From Nocardioides alkalitolerans (lineage in GTDB: Bacteria; Actinomycetota; Actinomycetes; Propionibacteriales; Nocardioidaceae): 64,000 bases of DNA. The notes below the pieces were generated by a model that saw nothing but the letters and a program-made list of their open reading frames with translations, did no database searches and was not told where the DNA came from. How positions within the stretch are numbered: position 1 is the stretch's first letter; each line of letters opens with the position of its first letter. Position numbers and translations under genes: made by a program. Of this stretch, positions 52,259 to 59,525 are shown piece by piece. The stretch lies in NCBI GenBank assembly GCA_038184435.1, contig CP116227.1:3191501-3255500 (forward strand), read 5' to 3'.

Positions 52259-53451
52259 GCCTGCTCCAGGCGGACCGGCAGCGTCTTGATGCCGCGGAAG
52301 AAGTTGCTGCGCAGGCGCCGGGCGTCGCCCATCACCTCCAGGCGGAGGCCGCGCTCCACGAGCCGGGTGAAGAAGAGGCGCGCCTCGAGCCGGGCGAGGT
52401 TGGCGCCGAGGCAGGCGTGCTCGCCCCACCCGAAGCCCAGGTGCTCGTTGGGGTGCCGGTCGATGCGGAACTCCTCGGGGCGCTCGAACGCGCGCGGGTC
52501 GCGGTTGGCCGAGCAGAACCACATGACGACCTTCTCGCCGGCCCGCACGGTGCGGTCGTGCAGCTCGACGTCACGCGTGGCCGTGCGCCGCATCGAGAGC
52601 ACCGGGCTGACCCAGCGCACCATCTCCTCGACGCCCACGCGGACGGCCGAGGGGTTGACGCGCAGGTGGTCCCAGGCGGCGGGGTTCTCGTGGAGGGCCA
52701 GGACCCCGCCGGAGAGCAGGTTCCGGGTCGTCTCGTTGCCCGCCACCATGAGGATCAGGTAGTACGCGTCGAGGTAGCCGCGGCTCAGCGGGACCCCGTC
52801 GAGCTCGGCGGCGGTCAGCGCGCTGACGAGGTCGTCGGCCGGGCAGGCCCGCCGCTGCTCCTCGAGGGCCCGGAAGTAGGTGAAGACCTCGTCGCGCGCC
52901 CGCACGGCGGTCTCGGGGCCCTCCGAGTAGTCCGGGTCCTCCGACGCCATCTGGTTGGTCCACCGCAGCAGGTGGGGGCAGTCCTCGAGCGGAGCGCCCA
53001 GGAGCCGGCCGATCATCACGAGGGGCAGCTGGGCGGAGATCTTCTGGACGAGGTCGAACTCGCCGGTGCCGACGTGCTCGTCGAGCAGGTCGTCGATGAC
53101 CTGCGTGATGTCGGGCTCGAGCTTCTTGACCTTGGCCGCCCGCACCTCGGAGGCCGCGAGCTTGCGCAGCGGACCGTGGTCGGGCGGGTCCACGTGGTGG
53201 ATGCTGCGGGCGCCCGACCCCTCGGCGCGGCGGTCGGCGATCTGGGTGCCCTCGGTGACCGTGAAGGTCGCGTGGTCAGCGGCGACGCGCTTGACGTCGT
53301 CGTACCGCGTCACCGACCAGAAGCCGCGGCCGCCGGGCTCGTCGTTCCAGTGCATCGGACGCTCGTCGCGCAGCCGGGCGAAGACCTCCTCGTCGCGCCC
53401 GAGCTCGAACGGGTGGAGACTCATGAGGTCGAGGTCGTCGACGGAGGTCAT
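52255..53451 (-). CDS. Cytochrome P450
   Basis: 398 residues, typical soluble bacterial P450: AGNETTRN oxygen-binding helix (about 239-246), EEMVRWVSP (ExxR) and FGWGEHACLGANLARLE with heme ligand Cys347. Related in style to actinobacterial P450s (CYP125/142-like plan) acting on hydrophobic substrates; the substrate is not identifiable. AGGAGCCCTCGC precedes the ATG. First gene of a six-gene operon; operator 2 and a TATGAT -10 lie directly upstream. Confidence 0.93.
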   Translation of the reverse strand: MTSVDDLDLMSLHPFELGRDEEVFARLRDERPMHWNDEPGGRGFWSVTRYDDVKRVAADHATFTVTEGTQIADRRAEGSGARSIHHVDPPDHGPLRKLAASEVRAAKVKKLEPDITQVIDDLLDEHVGTGEFDLVQKISAQLPLVMIGRLLGAPLEDCPHLLRWTNQMASEDPDYSEGPETAVRARDEVFTYFRALEEQRRACPADDLVSALTAAELDGVPLSRGYLDAYYLILMVAGNETTRNLLSGGVLALHENPAAWDHLRVNPSAVRVGVEEMVRWVSPVLSMRRTATRDVELHDRTVRAGEKVVMWFCSANRDPRAFERPEEFRIDRHPNEHLGFGWGEHACLGANLARLEARLFFTRLVERGLRLEVMGDARRLRSNFFRGIKTLPVRLEQA

Positions 53452-53477
53452 GCGAGGGCTCCTCGGTGCGCGTCGTT

Positions 53478-53495
53478 TGTGACTGTTGAGTCGCA
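53478..53495. promoter_or_regulatory. Putative TetR operator 2 with -10 element
   Basis: TGTGAC-TGTTGA-GTCGCA, 27 bases upstream of the P450 start. On the minus strand TATGAT (53500-53495) abuts it exactly as CATGAT abuts operator 1. Confidence 0.65.
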
Positions 53496-53574
53496 TCATA
53501 ACCCACGTCACACCGCGCGGGAAGTCTCCGGCGGGTGGCGCTGAGCGGGGTCGGCGCGCTAGCGTCCCCTTGTT

Positions 53575-53592
53575 AGTGACACCGACGTCGCA
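53575..53592. promoter_or_regulatory. Putative TetR operator 3
   Basis: AGTGAC-ACCGAC-GTCGCA, ending 19 bases before the acyl-CoA ligase ATG and just ahead of its AGGGAGGAG ribosome site. No clear -10 element is visible beside this copy. Confidence 0.6.
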
Positions 53593-53611
53593 TTTCAGGG
53601 AGGAGCGGTCG

Positions 53612-55141
53612 ATGTATCCGCCCACGGTCGCAGCCCGCACCCCGGACCTGCCCGCCTACGTGATGGCCGCGACGGGCGAGCAGCTCACCTTCGCCGAGCT
53701 CGACGCCGCCTCCAACCAGCTCGCGCACCTGCTGCGCGCCCACGGGGTCGTCGCCGGCGACACGCTCGTCCTGCTCCTGCCCAACGGTCTCGCCTGGCCC
53801 GTCGCGGTCGCGGCCGGGATGCGGACCGGGCTGCGCGTCACGCCCGTCAACTGGCACCTGGGCACGCCCGAGCTGTCCGCCCTCCTCCTCGAGGCCGCGC
53901 CCCGCGCCGTCGTCACGACCGTCGCGCTGGGCGCGACCCTCCACGCTGCCCTCGCCGACGTGCGGGAGGCACCCGCGGTCGTGCTCACGGTGGACGGCAC
54001 GGCGCCCGACGGGCGCTCCCTGGACCTCTGGGCCGCGCTCCGGGAGCAGCCCGCGCACCCCGTCGACGACGAGCTGCTGGGCGCGCGCGTGCTCTTCAGC
54101 GGCGGCACCACCGGTCGCCCCAAGGCCTTCCGGCAGCCGCTCCTCGGGGTCCACCCGCTCGACGCCCCGGCCCGCCATCCCGCGCTCGCCGAGCGGCTCG
54201 GCATCGGCCCCGGCATCCGCTTCCTCTCCCCCGCGCCGAGCTACCACGCCGCGCCGTTCACCTTCCAGCTGATGACGCTCGCCGCCGGTGGCACCGTCGT
54301 CTGCCTGGAGTCCTTCGACCCGGAGCGGGCGCTGCACGCGCTGGTCGACCACGAGGTCACCCACTCGCAATGGGTGCCGACCATGCTGTCGCGGCTCCTC
54401 GCCGTACCGGGGCGGGACGAGATCCCGCGGGCGCCCTCGCACCGGGTGGCCGTGACGTCGGGCGCCCCGTGCCCCGTGCGTCTCAAGGACGCCGTGAACG
54501 ACTGGTGGGGCGACATCCTCCACGAGTACTACGGCGCCTCGGAGGGCTACGGCCACACCTACGTGTCGCCCGCCGAGTCGCGCGCCCGGCCCGGCACGGT
54601 CGGCCGCCCCCTCGGCGAGGCCCGGGTGGTCGTCGTCGACGACGCCGGGAACCCGCTCCCGCCGGGCGAGGTCGGCCGGGTCACCTTCGCGCAGCCCGGC
54701 ACCGGGGAGCTGCGCGGCATGGGCGACCTCGGGCGCCTCGACGACGACGGCTTCCTGCACCTCACCGGGCGCAGCACGTTCATGATCATCTCGGGCGGCG
54801 TGAACATCTATCCCGAGGAGATCGAGGAGACGCTGCTCGACGACGCCGAGGTGGCGGACGTGGCCGTCTTCGGCGTCCCCCACCCCGACCTCGGCGAGCA
54901 GGTCGTGGCCGTCGTCGAGCTCGAGGACGGGCACACGGCCGACGCCACGACCGCCGACCGGCTCGCCGAGCACTGCCGCGCCCACCTCGCCCGCTTCAAG
55001 ACCCCGCGGGTGTTCGAGTTCGTGCCCCGGCTGCCCCGGCTGCCGACCGGCAAGCTCGACAAGACCGCGCTCCGGTCGACCTACGCGTCCCGTGCCGCCA
55101 CCCCGAACCCGACCCCGATCCCCACGGAAGAGAGCCGATGA
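53612..55141 (+). CDS. AMP-dependent acyl-CoA synthetase/ligase
   Basis: 509 residues: P-loop LFSGGTTGRPK (about 165-175), YYGASEGYGHT, GDLGRLDDDGFLHLTGRSTFMIISGGVNIYPEEIEE and the C-terminal LPTGKLDKTALR with the adenylation Lys. Activates a carboxylic acid as AMP ester and then CoA thioester. Fatty- or aromatic-acid class not determinable. AGGGAGGAGCGGTCG precedes the ATG. First of three coupled plus-strand genes, divergent from the P450 operon. Confidence 0.94.
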   Translation: MYPPTVAARTPDLPAYVMAATGEQLTFAELDAASNQLAHLLRAHGVVAGDTLVLLLPNGLAWPVAVAAGMRTGLRVTPVNWHLGTPELSALLLEAAPRAVVTTVALGATLHAALADVREAPAVVLTVDGTAPDGRSLDLWAALREQPAHPVDDELLGARVLFSGGTTGRPKAFRQPLLGVHPLDAPARHPALAERLGIGPGIRFLSPAPSYHAAPFTFQLMTLAAGGTVVCLESFDPERALHALVDHEVTHSQWVPTMLSRLLAVPGRDEIPRAPSHRVAVTSGAPCPVRLKDAVNDWWGDILHEYYGASEGYGHTYVSPAESRARPGTVGRPLGEARVVVVDDAGNPLPPGEVGRVTFAQPGTGELRGMGDLGRLDDDGFLHLTGRSTFMIISGGVNIYPEEIEETLLDDAEVADVAVFGVPHPDLGEQVVAVVELEDGHTADATTADRLAEHCRAHLARFKTPRVFEFVPRLPRLPTGKLDKTALRSTYASRAATPNPTPIPTEESR

Positions 55142-55764
55142 CCGAGCAGGCCACCCACGACCGATCCTTCGAGGTGCTCCACGCGGTGCGCGTCAAGGGC
55201 CTCACCACCGACCCGGTGCTCGCGGACTTCCTCGGCGTCGCCGAGGACGGGCTCGCGACGTACACCGGCCCGCTCGTGGAGGCCGGGCTCCTGCTGCGGC
55301 GCGAGGGCCGGTTCGCCGGCCACACCCTGACGCCCGCCGGCAAGGAGGCCGCGGCCGAGCGGCTCGCCACCGACGCGGAGACGCGCGACGCGACGCCCGC
55401 CCTGGCGCGCCTGTACGACGCGTTCCTGCCGGTCAACGGGGACTTCAAGCGGCTCTGCGAGCGGTGGCAGGTGCGCGACGGGCAGCCCAACGACCACACC
55501 GACGCCGCGCACGACCAGGCGGTCTTCGCCGACCTGCACACGCTCCACGACGGGTTCGCGCCCGTGCTCCGGGGCGAGGACCTGCCGGCGCGGATCCGTC
55601 GCTACGCCGACCGCCTCGACGGCGCCCTGGCGCGCATCGACGGCGGTGAGACCGGTGCCTTCGCACGGCCGATGAACAACAGCTACCACGACATCTGGAT
55701 GGAGCTCCACGAGGACCTCATCGTCTCGGGCGGCCGGGTGCGCGACGCGCACGACGAGGGATGA
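55138..55764 (+). CDS. Winged-helix-like protein, unknown
   Basis: 208 residues. The N-terminal third resembles a winged-helix fold (FEVLHAVRVKGLTTDPVLADFLGVAEDGLATYTGPLVEAGLLLRREGRFAGHTLTPAGKEAA); the remainder is helical, ending NNSYHDIWMELHEDLIVSGG. No enzyme motif. Coupled by ATGA to the ligase before and the phosphatase after. It could be a regulator or, given similar proteins I have seen near PEP-dikinase-like genes, a partner of that chemistry; both are guesses. Confidence 0.75.
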   Translation: MTEQATHDRSFEVLHAVRVKGLTTDPVLADFLGVAEDGLATYTGPLVEAGLLLRREGRFAGHTLTPAGKEAAAERLATDAETRDATPALARLYDAFLPVNGDFKRLCERWQVRDGQPNDHTDAAHDQAVFADLHTLHDGFAPVLRGEDLPARIRRYADRLDGALARIDGGETGAFARPMNNSYHDIWMELHEDLIVSGGRVRDAHDEG

Positions 55765-56474
55765 ACGCCCCGACCGGCCCCCTCGAGCCGCTCCGGTCCG
55801 CGGGGGCGGTGAACCTGCGCGACCTCGGCGGGGTGCGGACGAGCGACGGGCGCCGGGTCCGCACCGGGCGCCTGCTGCGGTGCGACTACCCCGCGTTCGC
55901 CGAGGGCGCGGCCGGCGCCGACGTCGTGGCCCGTTCCGGGCTGCGCACGGTCGTCGACCTCCGGCTCGAGGAGGAGATCGGGGTGGAGTGCCCGCCCTGG
56001 ACGGCGCTGGGCGTCGACCACCGCCAGGTCTCCCTGGTCTCGGGCCGCGGGGACTCCTGGCACGCCGGGTACGCGCGCTACCTCGTGCACCGGCCGCAGC
56101 ACGTCGTCGAGGCGGTCCGCCTGCTCATGGAGCTGCCCGGACCGGCGCTCTTCCACTGCGCGGCCGGCAAGGACCGCACCGGCGTCGTCGCCGCCCTGCT
56201 GCTCAAGGCGCTGGACGTGCCCGACGACGAGGTGACGGCCGACTACGTGCGCACCGCCGAGGTGCTGCCGACGATCATGACGCGCCTGCTGGGGCACGAG
56301 TACTACCAGCGGATCCTGGCCCGGACGACGCTGGAGGACCAGACGCCGACCGAGCAGAACATCGGCGAGCTGCTCGCCCACCTCGCCGCGGCGGGGGGCG
56401 CCGAGCGGTGGCTCCTCGACCACGGCCTGCCCGAGGAGACGCTCGCCGCGTTCCGCGCCGCCATGCTCGAGTGA
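55761..56474 (+). CDS. Tyrosine-protein phosphatase-like (Y_phosphatase3 family)
   Basis: 237 residues: VNLRDLGGVRTSDGRRVRTGRLLR start typical of the family, VVDLRLEEEI, then the phosphatase loop HCAAGKDRTG (Cys133, Arg139) and a helical C-terminal end. The fold acts on phosphoproteins, phosphoinositides or small phosphoesters. In this neighbourhood, with two phosphotransfer systems, a small-molecule phosphate ester is a reasonable substrate. Last gene of the acyl-CoA ligase unit, ATGA-coupled. Confidence 0.9.
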   Translation: MNAPTGPLEPLRSAGAVNLRDLGGVRTSDGRRVRTGRLLRCDYPAFAEGAAGADVVARSGLRTVVDLRLEEEIGVECPPWTALGVDHRQVSLVSGRGDSWHAGYARYLVHRPQHVVEAVRLLMELPGPALFHCAAGKDRTGVVAALLLKALDVPDDEVTADYVRTAEVLPTIMTRLLGHEYYQRILARTTLEDQTPTEQNIGELLAHLAAAGGAERWLLDHGLPEETLAAFRAAMLE

Positions 56475-56490
56475 GGCTGCTGGAGTGAGA

Positions 56491-56530
56491 CCCGGCTCCG
56501 GGACCGTCCGGCGACGGTCCCGGAGCCGGG
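56491..56530. terminator. 18-bp perfect bidirectional hairpin
   Basis: CCCGGCTCCGGGACCGTC (56491-56508) and its exact complement (56513-56530) around CGGC, between convergent operons. A tract of GGCTCGGGCC-type repeats follows to about 56588. Confidence 0.85.
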
Positions 56531-56588
56531 GATCGGGGGGCCTGGGCCGGCTTGCCCGGCTCGGGCCGGCTCGGCCCGGCTCGGGCCG

Positions 56589-57707
56589 TCAGGCCGGGGC
56601 GAGCACGCCGGACACGTTGCGCATGGCCTCGATGCTGTGCCAGTCGCGGGCGGCGGCGCAGTTGCGCTCGAGCAGCGCCAGGATGAGGCGGTTGACGACC
56701 TCGTTGTCGGGGAGCACGGCCACCGCGGCGAGCGTGATGAAGAGGCCGCTGAGCAGCTGCAGCTGGTAGTCCGCGGTCGCCTCCTCCAGGTCGTAGGACC
56801 CGCCCCGCTCGGCGAACACGTCCACGTAGTGGCGCAGCAGCCGGTGCTCGTCGGCCCGGCGCTGCGCGACGTCGACGCTGCCGGAGAGGAAGTAGCCGAC
56901 GTCGTACATGGGGTTGCGCAGGCCCGTGACCTGCCAGTCGATGAGCACCGCACCGGGCCTGCCGTCGGGCAGCGTCTCGAAGAGCACGTTGTCGACGCGC
57001 GGGTCGCCGTGGGTCAGCGTGAGCCGCGACTGGCTCTTGAGGTGCCAGGGGCGTACGACGCCGGGCGCGGCCGCCACGATCGCGAGGTCCTCGGCGGGGA
57101 GGCTGCCGGCGAAGCGCGCGAGGGAGAGCTCCGCCCCGCGGGTCGTGGCGTCCGACCAGTAGTCGCAGACGGCGGGCAGCCGGATCAGCCAGTCGGGGGC
57201 GGTCGCGTCGTCGAGCGGGAACGCCGAGTGCAGCCGCGCGAACTGGGTGATCACGGCCTCCGCCTCCACCGACGAGCACCCCGCCACCTGGTTGCCGGGC
57301 ACCGCGGTCGTCGTCAGGTCCTCCATGACGAGGTTGATGGTCGTCTCGTCACCGCCCACGAAGTAGGTCCGCGGGATCCGACAGGCGCCGCTGGCGCCGA
57401 CGGCGCGGTAGCCGCCGATCTCCCGGTGGTAGGCGCCGCTCCCGAGCGCGTGCGCGTGGGCGCCGGGCGCGCTCGGTCGGAACTTCACGACGAGCGTGTC
57501 GGGTCCGCCGTCGGCGTGGTCCGCGGCGTACGAGATCGCGACGCGGACCGTGTCGCTGACGTTGCCGGCGCCGACGGGCTCGTGGGTGATCGCGGCGACC
57601 TGTGCGGCGGGGTGCCCGCCCGCGCGCAGGACGGTCTCGACCCAGGCGGCGTCGAGGTCGGCGACGGAGTCGAGGACCGGCGGGACCTCGGTGGGGTGCG
57701 TGCTCAT
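56589..57707 (-). CDS. Aminoglycoside/ecdysteroid-kinase-like phosphotransferase
   Basis: 372 residues from the ATG at 57707 with AAGGAG seven bases upstream; an earlier ATG at 57713 lacks spacing. Kinase-like fold with VVKFRPS (ATP Lys), LVMEDLT hinge, HGDPRVDNVLF catalytic loop and VLIDWQ (metal Asp). The family phosphorylates hydroxyls of small molecules. It is third in the LLM operon (ATGA overlap with the SnoaL-like gene) and, with the dikinases, suggests a hydroxylated intermediate that is phosphorylated. Confidence 0.9.
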   Translation of the reverse strand: MSTHPTEVPPVLDSVADLDAAWVETVLRAGGHPAAQVAAITHEPVGAGNVSDTVRVAISYAADHADGGPDTLVVKFRPSAPGAHAHALGSGAYHREIGGYRAVGASGACRIPRTYFVGGDETTINLVMEDLTTTAVPGNQVAGCSSVEAEAVITQFARLHSAFPLDDATAPDWLIRLPAVCDYWSDATTRGAELSLARFAGSLPAEDLAIVAAAPGVVRPWHLKSQSRLTLTHGDPRVDNVLFETLPDGRPGAVLIDWQVTGLRNPMYDVGYFLSGSVDVAQRRADEHRLLRHYVDVFAERGGSYDLEEATADYQLQLLSGLFITLAAVAVLPDNEVVNRLILALLERNCAAARDWHSIEAMRNVSGVLAPA

Positions 57708-58066
57708 GACCATGCTCCTTCGGCGTAGGGGGCGTTCCAGACGTCGGTGACCCGACCGTCGCGGACGCGGAAGATCTCGATGCCGCAGAGGCGGTCACCG
57801 GTGCTGCGTCGGGTCGCCTCCCAGGTGAGGGAGGCGATCTCGTCGTCCCCCACGAGATGGACGATCGTGAACTGCGGGTCGTGCGTCGCCAGGTCGCGCG
57901 TGATGCGCTCGACCTGCTCGTCGTGGCTCATGGCGGTGCGGCGCGCGGGAGCGCCCGGGTCGTGGCGGACGACGGGGTCGGTGCAGATCTCGCGCACGAG
58001 GTCGACCCGGCCGGCGTTGTAGATCTCCAGCACGTAGCGCTCGACGGCGCGGACCGCGGCGCTCAC
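57704..58066 (-). CDS. SnoaL-like (NTF2-fold) protein
   Basis: 120 residues: VERYVLEIYNAGRVDLVREICTDPVVRHDPG, then FTIVHLVGDDEIASLTWEATRR and GIEIFRVRDGRVTDVWNAPY, the NTF2/SnoaL fold. Such proteins are isomerases, hydratases or hydrolases with varied residues; no specific reaction can be given. GTG overlaps the LLM stop and its own stop overlaps the phosphotransferase start. Confidence 0.88.
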   Translation of the reverse strand: MSAAVRAVERYVLEIYNAGRVDLVREICTDPVVRHDPGAPARRTAMSHDEQVERITRDLATHDPQFTIVHLVGDDEIASLTWEATRRSTGDRLCGIEIFRVRDGRVTDVWNAPYAEGAWS

Positions 58067-59136
58067 GCTGGCACCCGGTCGGCGGCGCGGTAGGCCTCCA
58101 CGACGGACACCAGCTCGCTCGGCGTCGCGCCGTGCATGATGACGCCGTCGACCCCGAGGTCGAACTGCGCGGCCACCCGGTCGGCGCACCGCTCCGGACT
58201 GCCCGTCGCCGCGCAGTCGAGCCACTCGGCCGGCAGCACGGCGCGGAGCCGCTCGAGCTGCTCCGGGGTCGCGACCGCGTCGGCCCACCCGTCGAGCTCG
58301 CCCACCACGTCGCTGCGGCGGAACTCCCCGAGCAGCGCGGGGTCCCACCGGTTGGTGGAGACGAGGAGGTCGCCGTAGACCTGCAGGTACGTCGCGAGCC
58401 GACCCACCGTCTTCTTCACGAAGGTCTGCTCGTCGATCTCGTCGGTGACCGTGGCGTAGCAGGACCAGACCTTCACGGCCGCCGGGTCGCGCCCCGCCTG
58501 CTCGGCCGCGTCCCGCACCTCCTGGACCACCCGCGCCGTCGTCTCGTCGGAGAAGAAGGTGTGGAGCACGACGAGGTCGAACGCCCGGCCCGCCAGGGCA
58601 AGCGTTGCGGGACCGAAGGCCGTCGTGCCGAGCCGGATGTCCTCGTCGAACGTCGGGTCGAGCTTGAGCGCCGGGAACTGCCCGAGCGGACCGTCGTAGT
58701 CGCGCACCGTCTCGCCGCGCCACAGGCGGCGCATCAGGTGGGCGAACTCCTCCATCTGCACCGTCGTCGTCTGCTTCAGGCCGAGGGCGGCGATCTGCGG
58801 CCGGAGGCCCCGCCCGATGCCGAGCACGAAGCGCCCACCCGTCAGGCGGTGCATCGTCGAGGCGAAGGCCGCCGTGATGGCGGGGTGCCGGGTGTTGATG
58901 TTGGTGGCGGCGGTCGTGATGTCGATCCGCTCGCTCACCGCGCCGGCGGCGCCCGACAGGCTGCACGCCTCCTTGACGTTGAGGCGCTCGGACAGGAACG
59001 CGTTGCCGAGCCCGAGCTCGTCGGCGAGCCGGACCTCCGCGATCAGGTCGCGCGGCGACTCGACGTGGCCGCCCAGCGCGTAGAAGCCGAGGCGATCGAC
59101 GCCGGGGCGTCCGGTGGGGGCAGGTCCTGGCGGCAT
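58063..59136 (-). CDS. LLM-class F420-dependent oxidoreductase
   Basis: 357 residues of the luciferase-like TIM-barrel family (GFYALGGHVESPRDLIAEVRLADELGLGNAFLSERL, TAATNINTRHPAITAAFASTMHRLTGGRFVLGIGRG). The style fits actinobacterial F420-dependent members rather than FMN monooxygenases. The substrate is unknown. AAGGAGCGTGC precedes the ATG. First gene of the three-gene minus-strand unit controlled from operator 4. Confidence 0.9.
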   Translation of the reverse strand: MPPGPAPTGRPGVDRLGFYALGGHVESPRDLIAEVRLADELGLGNAFLSERLNVKEACSLSGAAGAVSERIDITTAATNINTRHPAITAAFASTMHRLTGGRFVLGIGRGLRPQIAALGLKQTTTVQMEEFAHLMRRLWRGETVRDYDGPLGQFPALKLDPTFDEDIRLGTTAFGPATLALAGRAFDLVVLHTFFSDETTARVVQEVRDAAEQAGRDPAAVKVWSCYATVTDEIDEQTFVKKTVGRLATYLQVYGDLLVSTNRWDPALLGEFRRSDVVGELDGWADAVATPEQLERLRAVLPAEWLDCAATGSPERCADRVAAQFDLGVDGVIMHGATPSELVSVVEAYRAADRVPA

Positions 59137-59150
59137 GCACGCTCCTTGTT

Positions 59151-59168
59151 AGCGACTACTGTGTCACA
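59151..59168. promoter_or_regulatory. Putative TetR operator 4
   Basis: AGCGAC-TACTGT-GTCACA, ending 15 bases from the LLM ATG side of its ribosome site. On the minus strand CATGAT (59175-59170) lies two bases beyond, much as at operators 1 and 2. No good -35 was found at 17 bases. Confidence 0.62.
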
Positions 59169-59282
59169 AATCATGTGACGGGCGTCACCGTAGTGCGCGG
59201 CGATCATGCGGTCAATAGGACCTCGGGTTCAGCGGAGACGGGTTCGATTTGTGATCGGCGAGACACGAAGGGCTGTCACACG

Positions 59283-59338
59283 CCCCGGACGTCATGCGGA
59301 CTGCAGGCCCCGACGGCCGGGGCGCATGACGTCCGGGG
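59283..59338. repeat. Dispersed hairpin repeat, copy A2
   Basis: CCCCGGACGTCATGCG (59283-59298) and CGCATGACGTCCGGGG (59323-59338) form a perfect 16-bp inverted repeat with a GC-rich core containing GGCCCCGACGGCCGG. Best-preserved copy. Confidence 0.8.
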
Positions 59339-59367
59339 AGGGAGGCGGGGGAGGGGGTCGCCGGCAT

Positions 59368-59443
59368 GAGGAAAACGCGGACCGAGGGTCGCGCAGGGTC
59401 CGCGTTTTCCTCCCGCGGCCCGACCACGGTCCGCGTTTTCCTC
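59368..59443. repeat. B-type perfect inverted repeat and extra half-copy
   Basis: GAGGAAAACGCGGACC (59368-59383) and GGTCCGCGTTTTCCTC (59397-59412) are perfect complements 13 bases apart; a further identical GGTCCGCGTTTTCCTC copy is at 59428-59443. Same motif as at 43658-43830. Confidence 0.8.
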
Positions 59444-59462
59444 CCCCGGGCGGGTCCGCCCC

Positions 59463-59519
59463 CTCCGGACGTCATCCGGACCGCGGGCCCCGGCGGCCGG
59501 GACGCATGACGTCCCGGAG
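59463..59519. repeat. Dispersed hairpin repeat, copy A3
   Basis: CTCCGGACGTCATCCGG (59463-59479) and CGCATGACGTCCCGGAG (59503-59519), core GGGCCCCGGCGGCCGG. It ends six bases before the hisC stop, so it may also terminate that transcript. Confidence 0.75.
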
Positions 59520-59525
59520 CGAGCG

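Larger units (their letters stand above)
59137..59525. other. 389-base intergenic region: operator plus composite repeats
   Basis: Next to the LLM start it holds operator 4 (59151-59168) and a second set of half-sites (TGTGAC at 59175, GTCACC at 59184). From 59283 to 59519 it holds the array A2-B2-B2'-A3. No convincing gene; open frames across it follow the repeats and have no homologous look. Confidence 0.8.

Noticed and set aside
53478..53592. KstR-type steroid operators in the P450/ligase promoter
   Set aside because: The expected AAC-n-GTT core is absent; the repeats are of the TGYGAC-N6-GTCRCA type instead.
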